A program made the position numbers and the translations under genes. A stretch of 40,619 nt of DNA. Origin: Spirosoma oryzae. GTDB lineage: Bacteria; Bacteroidota; Bacteroidia; Cytophagales; Spirosomataceae. The DNA is taken from positions 1 to 40,619 of the forward strand of contig NZ_PVTE01000038.1 of NCBI RefSeq assembly GCF_003002825.1, written 5' to 3'. Under the pieces are notes generated by a model. The model was not told where the DNA came from. It worked only from the letters and a program-made list of their open reading frames with translations, and did not search any database. Of the stretch, positions 16,999 through 24,579 are shown one piece after another; the stretch's first letter is position 1; each line of letters begins with the position of its first letter.

Positions 16999-17460
16999 AT
17001 GTCCAAGCAACTAATCGGCATGACAGACCGGATCGACTTGCCTGATCTGGGCTTATTCGATATCCATGCCAAAGTCGACACGGGGGCGTATACATCGGCG
17101 ATACACTGCAAGGATGTTAGGCTCGTACGTACGAAGTCGGGGCAGAAACTCCGGTTCTGGCTGCTTGGTGGCGCAGGCGAGCAACCCCGCCCGTTTTACA
17201 GTGGTCAGTTCAGTCAACGCATGATCCGCAACTCGTTTGGCGTGGCTGAATTACGCTACGTCATTCAAACCCGTATAAAATTGTTCAATCGGTTGATTCG
17301 GGTCGAATTTACACTGGCCGATCGTGAGCAGATGCGCTACCCGATCTTACTGGGCCGCAAAATTCTGCGTAACCGATTTATCGTTGACGTGTCTCAAAAA
17401 GACCTTTCCTATCAGGCTAAACTCGATCAGCCACAGGTGCCAAGTAACGAAGCGCCCTAA
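16999..17460 (+). CDS. RimK-associated aspartic-type protease (RimB-like, COG4067)
   Basis: This 153-residue protein belongs to the COG4067/PF05618 family, annotated as ATP-dependent zinc protease but with a retropepsin-like signature. The motif KVDTGAYTSAIHC has its DTGA at residues 27-30. A later hydrophobic-Gly segment (YPILLGRKILRNRFIVDVS) is also typical of the family. In other bacteria RimB trims the glutamate tails that RimK adds to ribosomal protein S6. The rimK gene follows 57 bases downstream on the same strand, which supports that role. The start at 16,999 follows aaagaag, one of the few Shine-Dalgarno-like sites in the window. Confidence 0.8.
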   Translation: MSKQLIGMTDRIDLPDLGLFDIHAKVDTGAYTSAIHCKDVRLVRTKSGQKLRFWLLGGAGEQPRPFYSGQFSQRMIRNSFGVAELRYVIQTRIKLFNRLIRVEFTLADREQMRYPILLGRKILRNRFIVDVSQKDLSYQAKLDQPQVPSNEAP

Positions 17461-17517
17461 CCTGTTCTTCAGGAATATCCAGCTCACCCCCTGCTCATTC
17501 CGACAATTCACCGCGCT

Positions 17518-18426
17518 ATGCGTATTGCCATCCTATCAACGAACCCCGGCTTGTACTCGACACAACGGCTGCTGACGGCCGCTGCGGAACGTAACCACGA
17601 AGCCGTCGTTGTCAATCACCTCAACTGCCACGTCATGATCGAAGGGGGCCGGCCCACGGTGCTACTCGACGGGCAGGAACTCGACTCATTCGACGCGATC
17701 ATTCCCCGTATCGGCGCATCGGTAACCGACTACGGCTGTGCGGTGGTCAGGCAGTTCGAGATGATGAAGGTCTTCACAACGGCCAAATCGCAGGCCATCA
17801 TGCGGGCGCGTAACAAGCTCCGTAGCTTACAGGTGCTCTCGAAAGCGGGCGTCGGCCTGCCCAAAACCGTTATCGCCAATCACCCGAGAAACGGCAATGT
17901 CAACCGCCTGATCGAACTGGTCGGTGGCCCGCCCGTCGTCATCAAATTACTGGAAGGCACGCAGGGAATCGGCGTCGTACTGGCCGAAACGTCCAAAGCC
18001 GCCCGCTCGACAATCGAAGCCTTTTACGGCCTGAAGAAACACGTGCTGGTGCAGGAGTTCGTGGCCGAAGCCAAGGGGTCCGACATTCGGGTCTTCGTGG
18101 TCGGAGGTAAAGTTGTCGGAGCCATGCGCCGGCAGGGTATCGAGGGCGAATTCCGGTCGAATCTGCACCGGGGTGGCAACGCGGTTTCCGTCTCGCTGAC
18201 CGCCGAAGAAGAGCAAACAGCTATCGACGCGAGCCGGGCGCTGGGACTGAAAGTCGCCGGTGTCGATATGCTCCCCTCCGACCGGGGACCGCTGGTACTT
18301 GAAGTCAACTCATCACCGGGTCTGGAAGGCATCGAAACGGCAACCGGCATCGACATCGCCAGCCACATCATCGCTTACATCGAAGAGAAAATCATCGGCG
18401 ACGAAGGCGATACGGTGGGGGTGTAG
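17518..18426 (+). CDS. rimK: RimK-type alpha-L-glutamate ligase (ribosomal protein S6 modification)
   Basis: This 302-residue ATP-grasp enzyme adds glutamate residues to the C terminus of ribosomal protein S6. Seen: the N-terminal family start RIAILSTNPGLYSTQRLLTA, DAIIPRIGASVTDYGCAVVR, the glycine-rich segment GGPPVVIKLLEGTQGIGVVL, QEFVAEAKGSDIRVFVVG and the metal-binding end LVLEVNSSPGLEGIE. Length and order match E. coli RimK (300). It is probably co-transcribed with the rimB-like gene upstream. A perfect 28-bp inverted repeat begins three bases after its stop codon. Confidence 0.95.
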   Translation: MRIAILSTNPGLYSTQRLLTAAAERNHEAVVVNHLNCHVMIEGGRPTVLLDGQELDSFDAIIPRIGASVTDYGCAVVRQFEMMKVFTTAKSQAIMRARNKLRSLQVLSKAGVGLPKTVIANHPRNGNVNRLIELVGGPPVVIKLLEGTQGIGVVLAETSKAARSTIEAFYGLKKHVLVQEFVAEAKGSDIRVFVVGGKVVGAMRRQGIEGEFRSNLHRGGNAVSVSLTAEEEQTAIDASRALGLKVAGVDMLPSDRGPLVLEVNSSPGLEGIETATGIDIASHIIAYIEEKIIGDEGDTVGV

Positions 18427-18428
18427 TT

Positions 18429-18499
18429 GATTGATAGAATGATTGAGTGATTGAATACATTTGTCTACCCCATTCAATCACTCAATCATTCTATCAATC
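18429..18499. repeat. Perfect 28-bp inverted repeat, GATTGAGTGA family
   Basis: Arms at 18,429-18,456 and 18,472-18,499 are exact reverse complements over 28 bases (left arm begins gattgatagaatgattgagt) around a 15-nt loop. It lies between rimK and the hypothetical gene at 18,504, and its right arm ends five bases before that ATG. It shares gaatgattgagtgattgaat with the repeat at 10,522-10,600 apart from one base. Folded in RNA it would sit against the start codon of the downstream gene. Confidence 0.95.
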
Positions 18500-18503
18500 C
18501 GTT

Positions 18504-19058
18504 ATGCCCGCTCTTGATCCTGATTTGAAGAAAGCCATCGTGCGAATGCCTGGTCCGGAGAAGGATAAGCTGCTGCTTCGGCTGATTGCCAAAGATGCCA
18601 CGCTGACGGAGAAGCTCCAGTTCGAGCTGGTTGAACACGGCCGGACGATCGACGAACGGCGCGAACTGATAAAGGATTTTATTCGGCGAACGGCCAACCT
18701 GCACCAGGACACGGCCGCCTGGGTACTGATCGATTTGCGCACCGTCAGCGGCTACATCACGCGGCATGTGAAGGTAACGAAAGACAAGTACGGCGAAGTT
18801 GAACTGATGCTGTACATGCTCAATACCTTCTATGACGTACATGCGCATCTGCTGCACAAGTTCAGTCACCGGACGGAGAAGGCGGCTCAATACATTGCCA
18901 AGCGTACGGAGATGCTGTTGAAGAAAGTCGTAAAGCTCGACCCAGACTATTACCTCGAATTTTCCGACGACATCAACAAGTTACTCAGTTGGGTACACTA
19001 TGCCGCCCCAGCCCACTTCGCCCGGCAGTTAGGCTTACCCAAAGAATGGGCTGTTTGA
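18504..19058 (+). CDS. Conserved hypothetical helical protein
   Basis: I do not recognise a family for this 184-residue protein. It is charged, mostly helical in look and has no signal peptide or membrane segment. Visible segments include MPGPEKDKLLLRLIAKDATL, RRELIKDFIRRTANLHQDTA and HLLHKFSHRTEKAAQYIAKR, the last with several basic residues. The ATG at 18,504 is preferred. The open frame extends to 18,447, but that stretch is inside the 28-bp inverted repeat and reads as low-quality sequence. The neighbours (rimK, a toxin-antitoxin pair) do not suggest a role. Confidence 0.7.
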   Translation: MPALDPDLKKAIVRMPGPEKDKLLLRLIAKDATLTEKLQFELVEHGRTIDERRELIKDFIRRTANLHQDTAAWVLIDLRTVSGYITRHVKVTKDKYGEVELMLYMLNTFYDVHAHLLHKFSHRTEKAAQYIAKRTEMLLKKVVKLDPDYYLEFSDDINKLLSWVHYAAPAHFARQLGLPKEWAV

Positions 19059-19093
19059 CCGTTTTTTCGTAATTTCATCAAAATGATTGCGCC

Positions 19094-19333
19094 ATGGCTA
19101 CTGATGAATTGAAATTGCTGCTACACCGGCAGATCGACCGGCTTGATGATCCGCAGGACGTACAGGACCTCCTGTTAACAGTAAGTGAATTTATCGGTCA
19201 GCGGACAAACGTGTTTACCGAGACTCCGGAGCTACAGACGCAATTAGCGAAAACGCTTGCGACGATCTCGACTGCTCAGCTTACTTCTCACAACGATGTA
19301 GCCAAGCAGGCGAAGCAATGGATCACGCGATAG
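19094..19333 (+). CDS. Putative antitoxin of a ParE-type pair
   Basis: This 79-residue acidic, helical protein (MATDELKLLLHRQIDRLDDP, then VQDLLLTVSEFIGQ) overlaps the following ParE-like toxin gene by 16 bases. That order and overlap are typical of type II toxin-antitoxin operons, where the antitoxin comes first, binds the toxin and often represses the operon. No ribbon-helix-helix or HTH motif is clear, so it may only neutralise the toxin. The assignment rests mainly on position. Confidence 0.65.
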   Translation: MATDELKLLLHRQIDRLDDPQDVQDLLLTVSEFIGQRTNVFTETPELQTQLAKTLATISTAQLTSHNDVAKQAKQWITR

Positions 19334-19605
19334 TCTGGACTGAAGACGCTCAGGAAAACTACCGGCAAATAGCCATTTACTTGCTTGATGCGTATGGATT
19401 CGATACAGCCGACGCGTTTACAGATACGGTCAATGCCAAGCTGCGAATTTTAGAGAAAAGCCCGTTTATCGGTCGTCGGCTCGATGCGTTACCCTCCGTT
19501 CGTAAGCTTCCCGTGCAACCATACAATATGGTCTATTACGCTATTGCCGAACGACAGGTTATTATTTTGAACATCCTCGACAGCCGGCGGTATCCCACGC
19601 TTTAG
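19318..19605 (+). CDS. RelE/ParE-family toxin
   Basis: This 95-residue protein matches the ParE-like fold: an N-terminal strand with IVWTEDAQENYRQIAIYLLD, the helix pair with AKLRILEKSPFIGRRLD, and C-terminal strands YNMVYYAIAERQVIILNILD then SRRYP. Family members poison DNA gyrase (ParE) or cleave mRNA on ribosomes (RelE); the R-x-L/Y end is closer to ParE. It overlaps the antitoxin gene by 16 bases and has a good ATG inside it. Confidence 0.85.
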   Translation: MDHAIVWTEDAQENYRQIAIYLLDAYGFDTADAFTDTVNAKLRILEKSPFIGRRLDALPSVRKLPVQPYNMVYYAIAERQVIILNILDSRRYPTL

Positions 19606-19661
19606 CAAAACCCCTACTCCACTCAAGGTGTTATACCAGTAGTACAACTACACCGAGTACC

Positions 19662-20573
19662 ATGAGTAAAACCGTATTGCTAACTGGAGGAACAGGCACG
19701 ATCGGCACCCGTCTGACACAATTGCTGCAACAACAGGGGTATCAGGTAAGCTACTTAAGTCGGGAAGCTAAGCCCGTTTCGGGTGTGACTGTCTATCAAT
19801 GGGATATCCAAAAGGGTCAGATCGATTCAAAAGCCATTCAGACGGCCGACTACATCGTTCATCTGGCCGGAGCTGGTATTGCCGACGGGCGCTGGACCGA
19901 TGCGCGTAAAGACGACATTCTTGGCAGCCGTACACAATCGACGGAGTTGCTGGCAAAAGCGCTTGCTACCCACGAACATCATGTCGAAGCGTTCGCGGCC
20001 TCGTCGGCAATCGGCTATTACGGGGGTGATACTGGTGACCGACCCGTTACGGAAAACACACCAGCGGGGACCGATTTTCTGGCGACCGTTACCCGAGCCT
20101 GGGAACGATCGGAAGATCAGGTCGCGGCACTAGGAATTCGTACGGTCAAGTTGCGAACGGGTGTCGTCCTGTCATCGGAGGGGGGCGCGCTACCTAAAAT
20201 TGTGCAGCCGATTCGACTGGGTGCCGGTGCGCCACTGGGGTCGGGACAGCAGTATATGTCCTGGATTCACATTGACGATATTTGCCGGATGTATATGCAG
20301 GCACTAACCGACGCGTCCTGGTCGGGTGTGTACAATGCCACAGCACCGACGCCCGTCACCAACGAGGGACTGATAAAAGCCATCGCCGACGTCCTTAAGC
20401 GTCCGTTGATCATGCCCAACGTACCGGCTTTCGCGCTGAAACTGCTGTTTGGTGAAATGGCCATCACCGTGCTGGGCGGCAACTACGTCATCAACAAGCG
20501 CATTGCTGACGAGACATCCTTCAACTACAACTACGCCGACCTAAACCTGGCGCTGAAAAACCTGCTTGCTTAA
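19662..20573 (+). CDS. TIGR01777-family NAD(P)-dependent epimerase/oxidoreductase (YfcH/SDR39U1-like)
   Basis: This 303-residue extended short-chain dehydrogenase relative has an N-terminal Rossmann motif (GGTGTIGTRL at 8-17), the family segments HLAGAGIADGRWTDARK and SSAIGYYGGDTG, and ALGIRTVKLRTGVVLSSEGG. The C-terminal DUF1731-like part contains NATAPTPVTNEGLIKAIADV and MPNVPAFALKLLFGEMA. The substrate of this family is not known. The stop codon is three bases before the recX start, so the two are probably co-transcribed. Confidence 0.9.
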   Translation: MSKTVLLTGGTGTIGTRLTQLLQQQGYQVSYLSREAKPVSGVTVYQWDIQKGQIDSKAIQTADYIVHLAGAGIADGRWTDARKDDILGSRTQSTELLAKALATHEHHVEAFAASSAIGYYGGDTGDRPVTENTPAGTDFLATVTRAWERSEDQVAALGIRTVKLRTGVVLSSEGGALPKIVQPIRLGAGAPLGSGQQYMSWIHIDDICRMYMQALTDASWSGVYNATAPTPVTNEGLIKAIADVLKRPLIMPNVPAFALKLLFGEMAITVLGGNYVINKRIADETSFNYNYADLNLALKNLLA

Positions 20574-20576
20574 CCG

Positions 20577-21032
20577 ATGACCGACTACCTGAAAGATGCG
20601 CTCAAAAAAGCCGCGATGTTCTGCGCTTATCAGGAACGCACCCAACAGGAAGTGCGTGACCGGCTCAAGGACTGGGGGGTTATCGGTGACGATGCGGAAG
20701 AAGTAATCGCCGAACTGATTCAGCAGAATTACCTCAACGAAGAGCGCTTCGCCAAGTCATTTGCGGGGGGCAAGTTTCGGGTAAAGGGCTGGGGCAAGCG
20801 GAAGATCAAGCAACACCTACAGCAGCGGGGCATCACGGGCTACAATCTGGACCAGGCGATGAAGGAAATCGAACCCGACGATTACCGCACCACCCTCGCC
20901 GACTTACTCACGAAAAAACGGCAGTCCATCCGCGACGATAATCCGCTGGTCATCAAACAAAAGCTGGTTCGCTATGCGCTCAGTAAAGGCTACGAGTCCG
21001 ACCTTGTCTGGCAGGTAGTAGAAGGTATGTAG
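20577..21032 (+). CDS. recX: Regulatory protein RecX
   Basis: This 151-residue helical protein matches RecX, which binds RecA filaments and limits their activity. Seen: FCAYQERTQQEVRDRLKDWG, IAELIQQNYLNEERFAKSFA and VKGWGKRKIKQHLQQRGI, the repeated three-helix units of the family. Length is typical (about 150-165). recA is not in the window; it is often adjacent in other phyla but less so in Bacteroidota. The gene lies directly behind the epimerase gene. Confidence 0.9.
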   Translation: MTDYLKDALKKAAMFCAYQERTQQEVRDRLKDWGVIGDDAEEVIAELIQQNYLNEERFAKSFAGGKFRVKGWGKRKIKQHLQQRGITGYNLDQAMKEIEPDDYRTTLADLLTKKRQSIRDDNPLVIKQKLVRYALSKGYESDLVWQVVEGM

Positions 21033-21156
21033 GTATTCGGTTTACGGTTTTCAGTACACGGTTTACGGTGGGTGTCGACTTTTGTGGATGGTTCGTTCCT
21101 ATCGTACAAACGCGCAATTCGCTACCCGTAAACGGAAAACCGACTACCGTAAACCT
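21033..21156. repeat. Intergenic inverted repeat, ACGGTTT family
   Basis: Left words (gtattcggtttacggttttc, then acacggtttacggtg) and right words (cccgtaaacggaaaaccg, then actaccgtaaacc) are reverse complements at word level. They frame about 55 bases between the convergent recX and GT39-like genes. This is the same family as 8741-8853 and 15,627-15,729. Confidence 0.75.
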
Positions 21157-22625
21157 CACTTCTCCAGCCGGTACACGCTGTTCCAGTCGTCCTGAAAGAT
21201 GCGTCTGTAGCGCCCGATACGTTCGGGTGCCGCGTTGGGAATGTCGTAGGCCATATTCAGTTTGGGATCGGTGATGACGTAAGCCGCCTGTTCACGAGCA
21301 GCCAGATCGAAGAACTGCGGCACCGACAGCTTCCCGCCATACGCATGCTGATTGAGAAGAAAGTAATAGCTGAGGCTATGGATGCGGTAGTGGCCGATCT
21401 GATCGAAGAAAAAGTCGAGCGGGGCAATAACCGTGCTTCCCTCCTTGCCCATCCGCCGGGCGAGAGCCGCCGTTCGCTCGTGCACAATCGGTGCCTGGTT
21501 TTCGCCGATCAGCAAGCCACCTTCCACCAGTCCGGAACCCAGCCACAGGACTACGGCGGCCGCACTCAACCTTTGCCCCCACCTGGGCCATCGAACGGCC
21601 GAAACGGCAACCGCCCGTCCCGCCAGCAGACAGGTGTAGGGTAGCAGGAGCAGCATGTAATACTTGCTGCTACCCCGCGTCAGCAGCCACATCCAGACCG
21701 TTGCCGCCAGCAGGTAAACGACCAGCGGTCGACTTTGCCGGTCATATTGCCAGCTGAACCAGCCGACAAACAGGGACAATACTGTGATAGCGGCTTCAAC
21801 CTGATTGTGAAATAACATCTGATGAAACGAAGCCAGTGTGCTGAGCTTAGCCATCCAACCGAATAGGTGTCGCGTTGCCGGATCATACCGAAACTGCTCT
21901 ACCAGCCGCGCCCATTGATTGTCGAGCAGCACGTCGGTGAAGTAGAAGGCGCAGACAACAGCCCAGACAAATCCGTACACGACGCCGGTGCGCCACCGCC
22001 GTTGCCAGGCCAGCCAGGTTAGCCCTGCCAGTCCGTACATCAATCCGTTCAGATGAGTCAGAGCCGCCAGGCCCGCAAAAATTGCCGCCATAACCAATCG
22101 GCCGGTTGGGCGATCGTTGCCTGTTTGGGCTGTGCTCAGGAAGTAATAGCCCCACAGACCGAAGGCAGCATTCATGGTTTCGGGTCGGGCAACGAAGCCG
22201 TACCGTAATACCAGCCCGCAGGAAACGTACAGAAGCACAGTCCAGCCAAACAGCGCCGGTCGATTTGCATTGATACCCAGCATAACGCCCCGTCGGGTCA
22301 TCGCATACAGCCCGGCGACGTTCAGCGCAGCCCCTGCCGTGCCGAGTGATTCGACGGCCGGAGCACTGAATCCGAACAGCCCTGTCCAGCCTGCCAGCAG
22401 GTAGATATACAGCTTATGAAATACGTAGATACGCTCTTCCCAATGGTTGACACCCCGAAAAAACTCGGACCGAACCACCCCGTCGCGCAGAAAGAAATAG
22501 GCTTGCTCGGCGAACCAGGCATCGTCGAAATCGGTGGCCCGGTGGTACATAGTAGCCGCGAACAGGAGCAGAAACGGGCCAATCAACCAATAGGGCAACC
22601 GGTCGGAGAGAAAGCGATCAGGCAT
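21156..22625 (-). CDS. GT39-like multi-pass membrane glycosyltransferase
   Basis: This 489-residue protein has about ten hydrophobic segments and the GT-C layout. The first loop holds acidic residues (D32, D34, D35, E40 in RATDFDDAWFAEQ) where GT39/ArnT-like enzymes have their catalytic Asp/Glu. Hydrophobic blocks such as LPYWLIGPFLLLFAATM and LVVYLLAATVWMWLLT are clear. The C-terminal portion is soluble (FFDLAAREQAAYVITD). It probably transfers a sugar from a polyprenyl carrier outside the inner membrane; donor and acceptor cannot be read. It is divergent from the M48 protease gene across 167 bases. Confidence 0.7.
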   Translation of the reverse strand: MPDRFLSDRLPYWLIGPFLLLFAATMYHRATDFDDAWFAEQAYFFLRDGVVRSEFFRGVNHWEERIYVFHKLYIYLLAGWTGLFGFSAPAVESLGTAGAALNVAGLYAMTRRGVMLGINANRPALFGWTVLLYVSCGLVLRYGFVARPETMNAAFGLWGYYFLSTAQTGNDRPTGRLVMAAIFAGLAALTHLNGLMYGLAGLTWLAWQRRWRTGVVYGFVWAVVCAFYFTDVLLDNQWARLVEQFRYDPATRHLFGWMAKLSTLASFHQMLFHNQVEAAITVLSLFVGWFSWQYDRQSRPLVVYLLAATVWMWLLTRGSSKYYMLLLLPYTCLLAGRAVAVSAVRWPRWGQRLSAAAVVLWLGSGLVEGGLLIGENQAPIVHERTAALARRMGKEGSTVIAPLDFFFDQIGHYRIHSLSYYFLLNQHAYGGKLSVPQFFDLAAREQAAYVITDPKLNMAYDIPNAAPERIGRYRRIFQDDWNSVYRLEK

Positions 22626-22792
22626 GGATACTCGGAATTTACGCGAAAATACAGGGAACCGGCGGGCTTATGCTTCTCGAAATATGGCCAGTTCCAGAAA
22701 ACAAATTGATCGACTCGTGAAACAACGACAGTACAAACCAACCTTTGACCCATTAATACCGTTTTAACAAACTACCATTCACCTGTTCGCAC

Positions 22793-24256
22793 ATGATACC
22801 CCGTCTCTACCCTATACTGCTGTCCGCAGTCCTGCTGACAGCCTGTTCACGCAATCCCGTTACGGGCAAGCGAGAAGTCATCCTGATGTCGAAAGAGCAG
22901 GAAATTGCCCTTGGGCAGCAATCACACCCCAGCGTTGTCGCCAGCATGGGTCTGTACGAAGACCAGAAGCTAAACGCCTTCATCAATGAGAAAGGCAAGG
23001 CAATGGCTCGTATCTCGCACCGTCCCGATCTGCCCTACCAGTTCTACATCGTCGACTCGCCGGTCGTCAACGCATTTGCCGTGCCGGGTGGGTATGTGTA
23101 CTTCACGCGGGGCATTATGGCACACTTTAACAACGAAGCGGAGTTTGCCGGGGTGCTGGGCCATGAGATTGGTCATATCACCGCCCGCCACTCAGCCCGG
23201 CAGCAAACGTCGCAGTTGTTTGGTACGGTCGGTGTACTGGCCGGCTCTGTACTACTCGACAAAACGGGGCAGCTTACCGACCTGGCATCGCAGGGACTAC
23301 AACTGGCACTGCTGGGCTACAGCCGGGCCCACGAATCAGAGTCAGACAAAATTGGTGTAGAATACTCCAGCAAAATCGGGTACGACGCCCACCAGATGGC
23401 CAATTTCTTCGCGACCATCAAACGCATCTCCGATCAGAGTGGTCAGGCGGTACCGAACATTCTGTCTACACACCCCGATCCCGGCAACCGATATACCAAA
23501 GTTCATGAGATGGCGAAGGCGTACCAGGCTGCCAACCCAGCCACGTACCAGGTCGACCGTGAGGATTACCTGCGCATGATCGACGGCATTATCTACGGAG
23601 AAGATCCCAAGCAGGGCTTTGTCGAGAACAATATGTTTTATCACCCGGAGTTGCGCTTTCAGTTTCCGGTGCCGAGTGGCTGGCAACATCAGAATTCGCC
23701 CGCTCAGTTTCAGATGGGCCCGAAGGACGGTAAGCTGTCGATGATTCTGATGGGTGCCAAAGGCAATTCGTTGGACGAAGCAAGCCAGACACTCGTCAAA
23801 GAGTTAGGCCTGAAAGTGCTGGAAAGTAATCGCACGACGATCAACGGTAATCCGGCTTATGTGCTCATTTCGCAGCAGCAGCCCCAACAACAACAGGGGC
23901 AGCAGCAACAGCAACAAAGTGCCGCTAACACATTGCAGATCGGTACGTGGCTGATTCAGTACGGCAATTCGATTTACGCCCTGCACGGCCTGTCGACGGC
24001 AGCTAATTTCCAGGCGTCATTCGACACTTTTCAGCGGGTAGCGGGCGGCTTCCGCAGCCTGACCGATTCGGAGAAGCTAAACCGCCAACCGGAGCGGGTA
24101 AAAATTCAGTCAGCACCACGCAGCGGCACCTTTCAGGAGAATATGGTGGCATTGGGCATGCCAGCCAGCCGCATCGAAGAACTCGGCACCCTCAACAGTC
24201 TGAAAGCCGGCGATCAGGTTAACCGGGGCACGCTCCTGAAAACGCTCCGGCGCTAA
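22793..24256 (+). CDS. M48-family lipoprotein metalloprotease (BepA-like)
   Basis: This 487-residue protein starts with a lipoprotein signal (lipobox LLTAC, C18). The M48 protease domain has the zinc motif HEIGH at 124-128 and the third-ligand region ESESDKIGVEY at 181-191. BepA-type members clean up stalled outer-membrane proteins. A second region after residue 270 contains a glutamine-rich run at about 361-375 and ends with a LysM-like stretch (ALGMPASRIEELGTLNSLKA). E. coli BepA has TPR repeats here instead, so it is a relative, not an orthologue by architecture. A strong bidirectional terminator follows. Confidence 0.88.
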   Translation: MIPRLYPILLSAVLLTACSRNPVTGKREVILMSKEQEIALGQQSHPSVVASMGLYEDQKLNAFINEKGKAMARISHRPDLPYQFYIVDSPVVNAFAVPGGYVYFTRGIMAHFNNEAEFAGVLGHEIGHITARHSARQQTSQLFGTVGVLAGSVLLDKTGQLTDLASQGLQLALLGYSRAHESESDKIGVEYSSKIGYDAHQMANFFATIKRISDQSGQAVPNILSTHPDPGNRYTKVHEMAKAYQAANPATYQVDREDYLRMIDGIIYGEDPKQGFVENNMFYHPELRFQFPVPSGWQHQNSPAQFQMGPKDGKLSMILMGAKGNSLDEASQTLVKELGLKVLESNRTTINGNPAYVLISQQQPQQQQGQQQQQQSAANTLQIGTWLIQYGNSIYALHGLSTAANFQASFDTFQRVAGGFRSLTDSEKLNRQPERVKIQSAPRSGTFQENMVALGMPASRIEELGTLNSLKAGDQVNRGTLLKTLRR

Positions 24257-24268
24257 CTGCCGGTAATA

Positions 24269-24314
24269 AAATAAATCGGGCCTGCTGTCTTACGATAGCA
24301 GGCCCGATTTATTT
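24269..24314. terminator. Bidirectional terminator between M48 protease and DUF2283 genes
   Basis: A perfect 18-bp stem, left arm 24,269-24,286 (aaataaatcgggcctgct) and right arm 24,297-24,314, encloses a 10-nt loop. A/T-rich stem ends give T-runs in both directions, which fits the convergent genes on each side. Confidence 0.9.
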
Positions 24315-24340
24315 ATCCGATAGTCTGGTTCAGACGATCT

Positions 24341-24517
24341 CTAGTTCAACTGACTTAGGATTCGCCGGGAAGCGTTAAGCACTTCTATACCCACAACTGC
24401 CCCGTCTGCGTCGTAGTCGATGATCGTACCAGCGTGCGTTTCATCGCTTTCATCTATAACGTTGTCGGTCAGTCGAATGTAGAGAATGTCTACCTCCCGG
24501 TCGTACTTCACTTTCAT
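24341..24517 (-). CDS. DUF2283-family small protein
   Basis: This 58-residue protein reads MKVKYDREVDILYIRL, then DESDETHAGTIIDYDADG and VVGIEVLNASRRI. It matches the DUF2283 family: a YD-D-L-YI-L start, a central D-D-G turn and a GIEIL-A end. The function of the family is unknown; members are sometimes next to toxin-like genes, but no partner is here. It lies downstream of nrdB on the same strand after 62 bases and may be on the same transcript. Confidence 0.85.
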   Translation of the reverse strand: MKVKYDREVDILYIRLTDNVIDESDETHAGTIIDYDADGAVVGIEVLNASRRILSQLN

Positions 24518-24544
24518 AAGTACCTGTTATAGCACTGAGTTTTT

Positions 24545-24570
24545 GTCATCCCTCGCAGGCTCAGGATGAC
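24545..24570. repeat. GTCATCC...GGATGAC repeat
   Basis: A 26-base quasi-palindrome with ends gtcatcc and ggatgac and the inner words ctcgcaggctcagg lies between nrdB and the DUF2283 gene. This type of dispersed palindrome occurs in many bacterial genomes. A similar attccgagc...ggaat unit is inside the repeat at 34,180-34,300. Confidence 0.6.
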
Positions 24571-24579
24571 GGTGATAAC

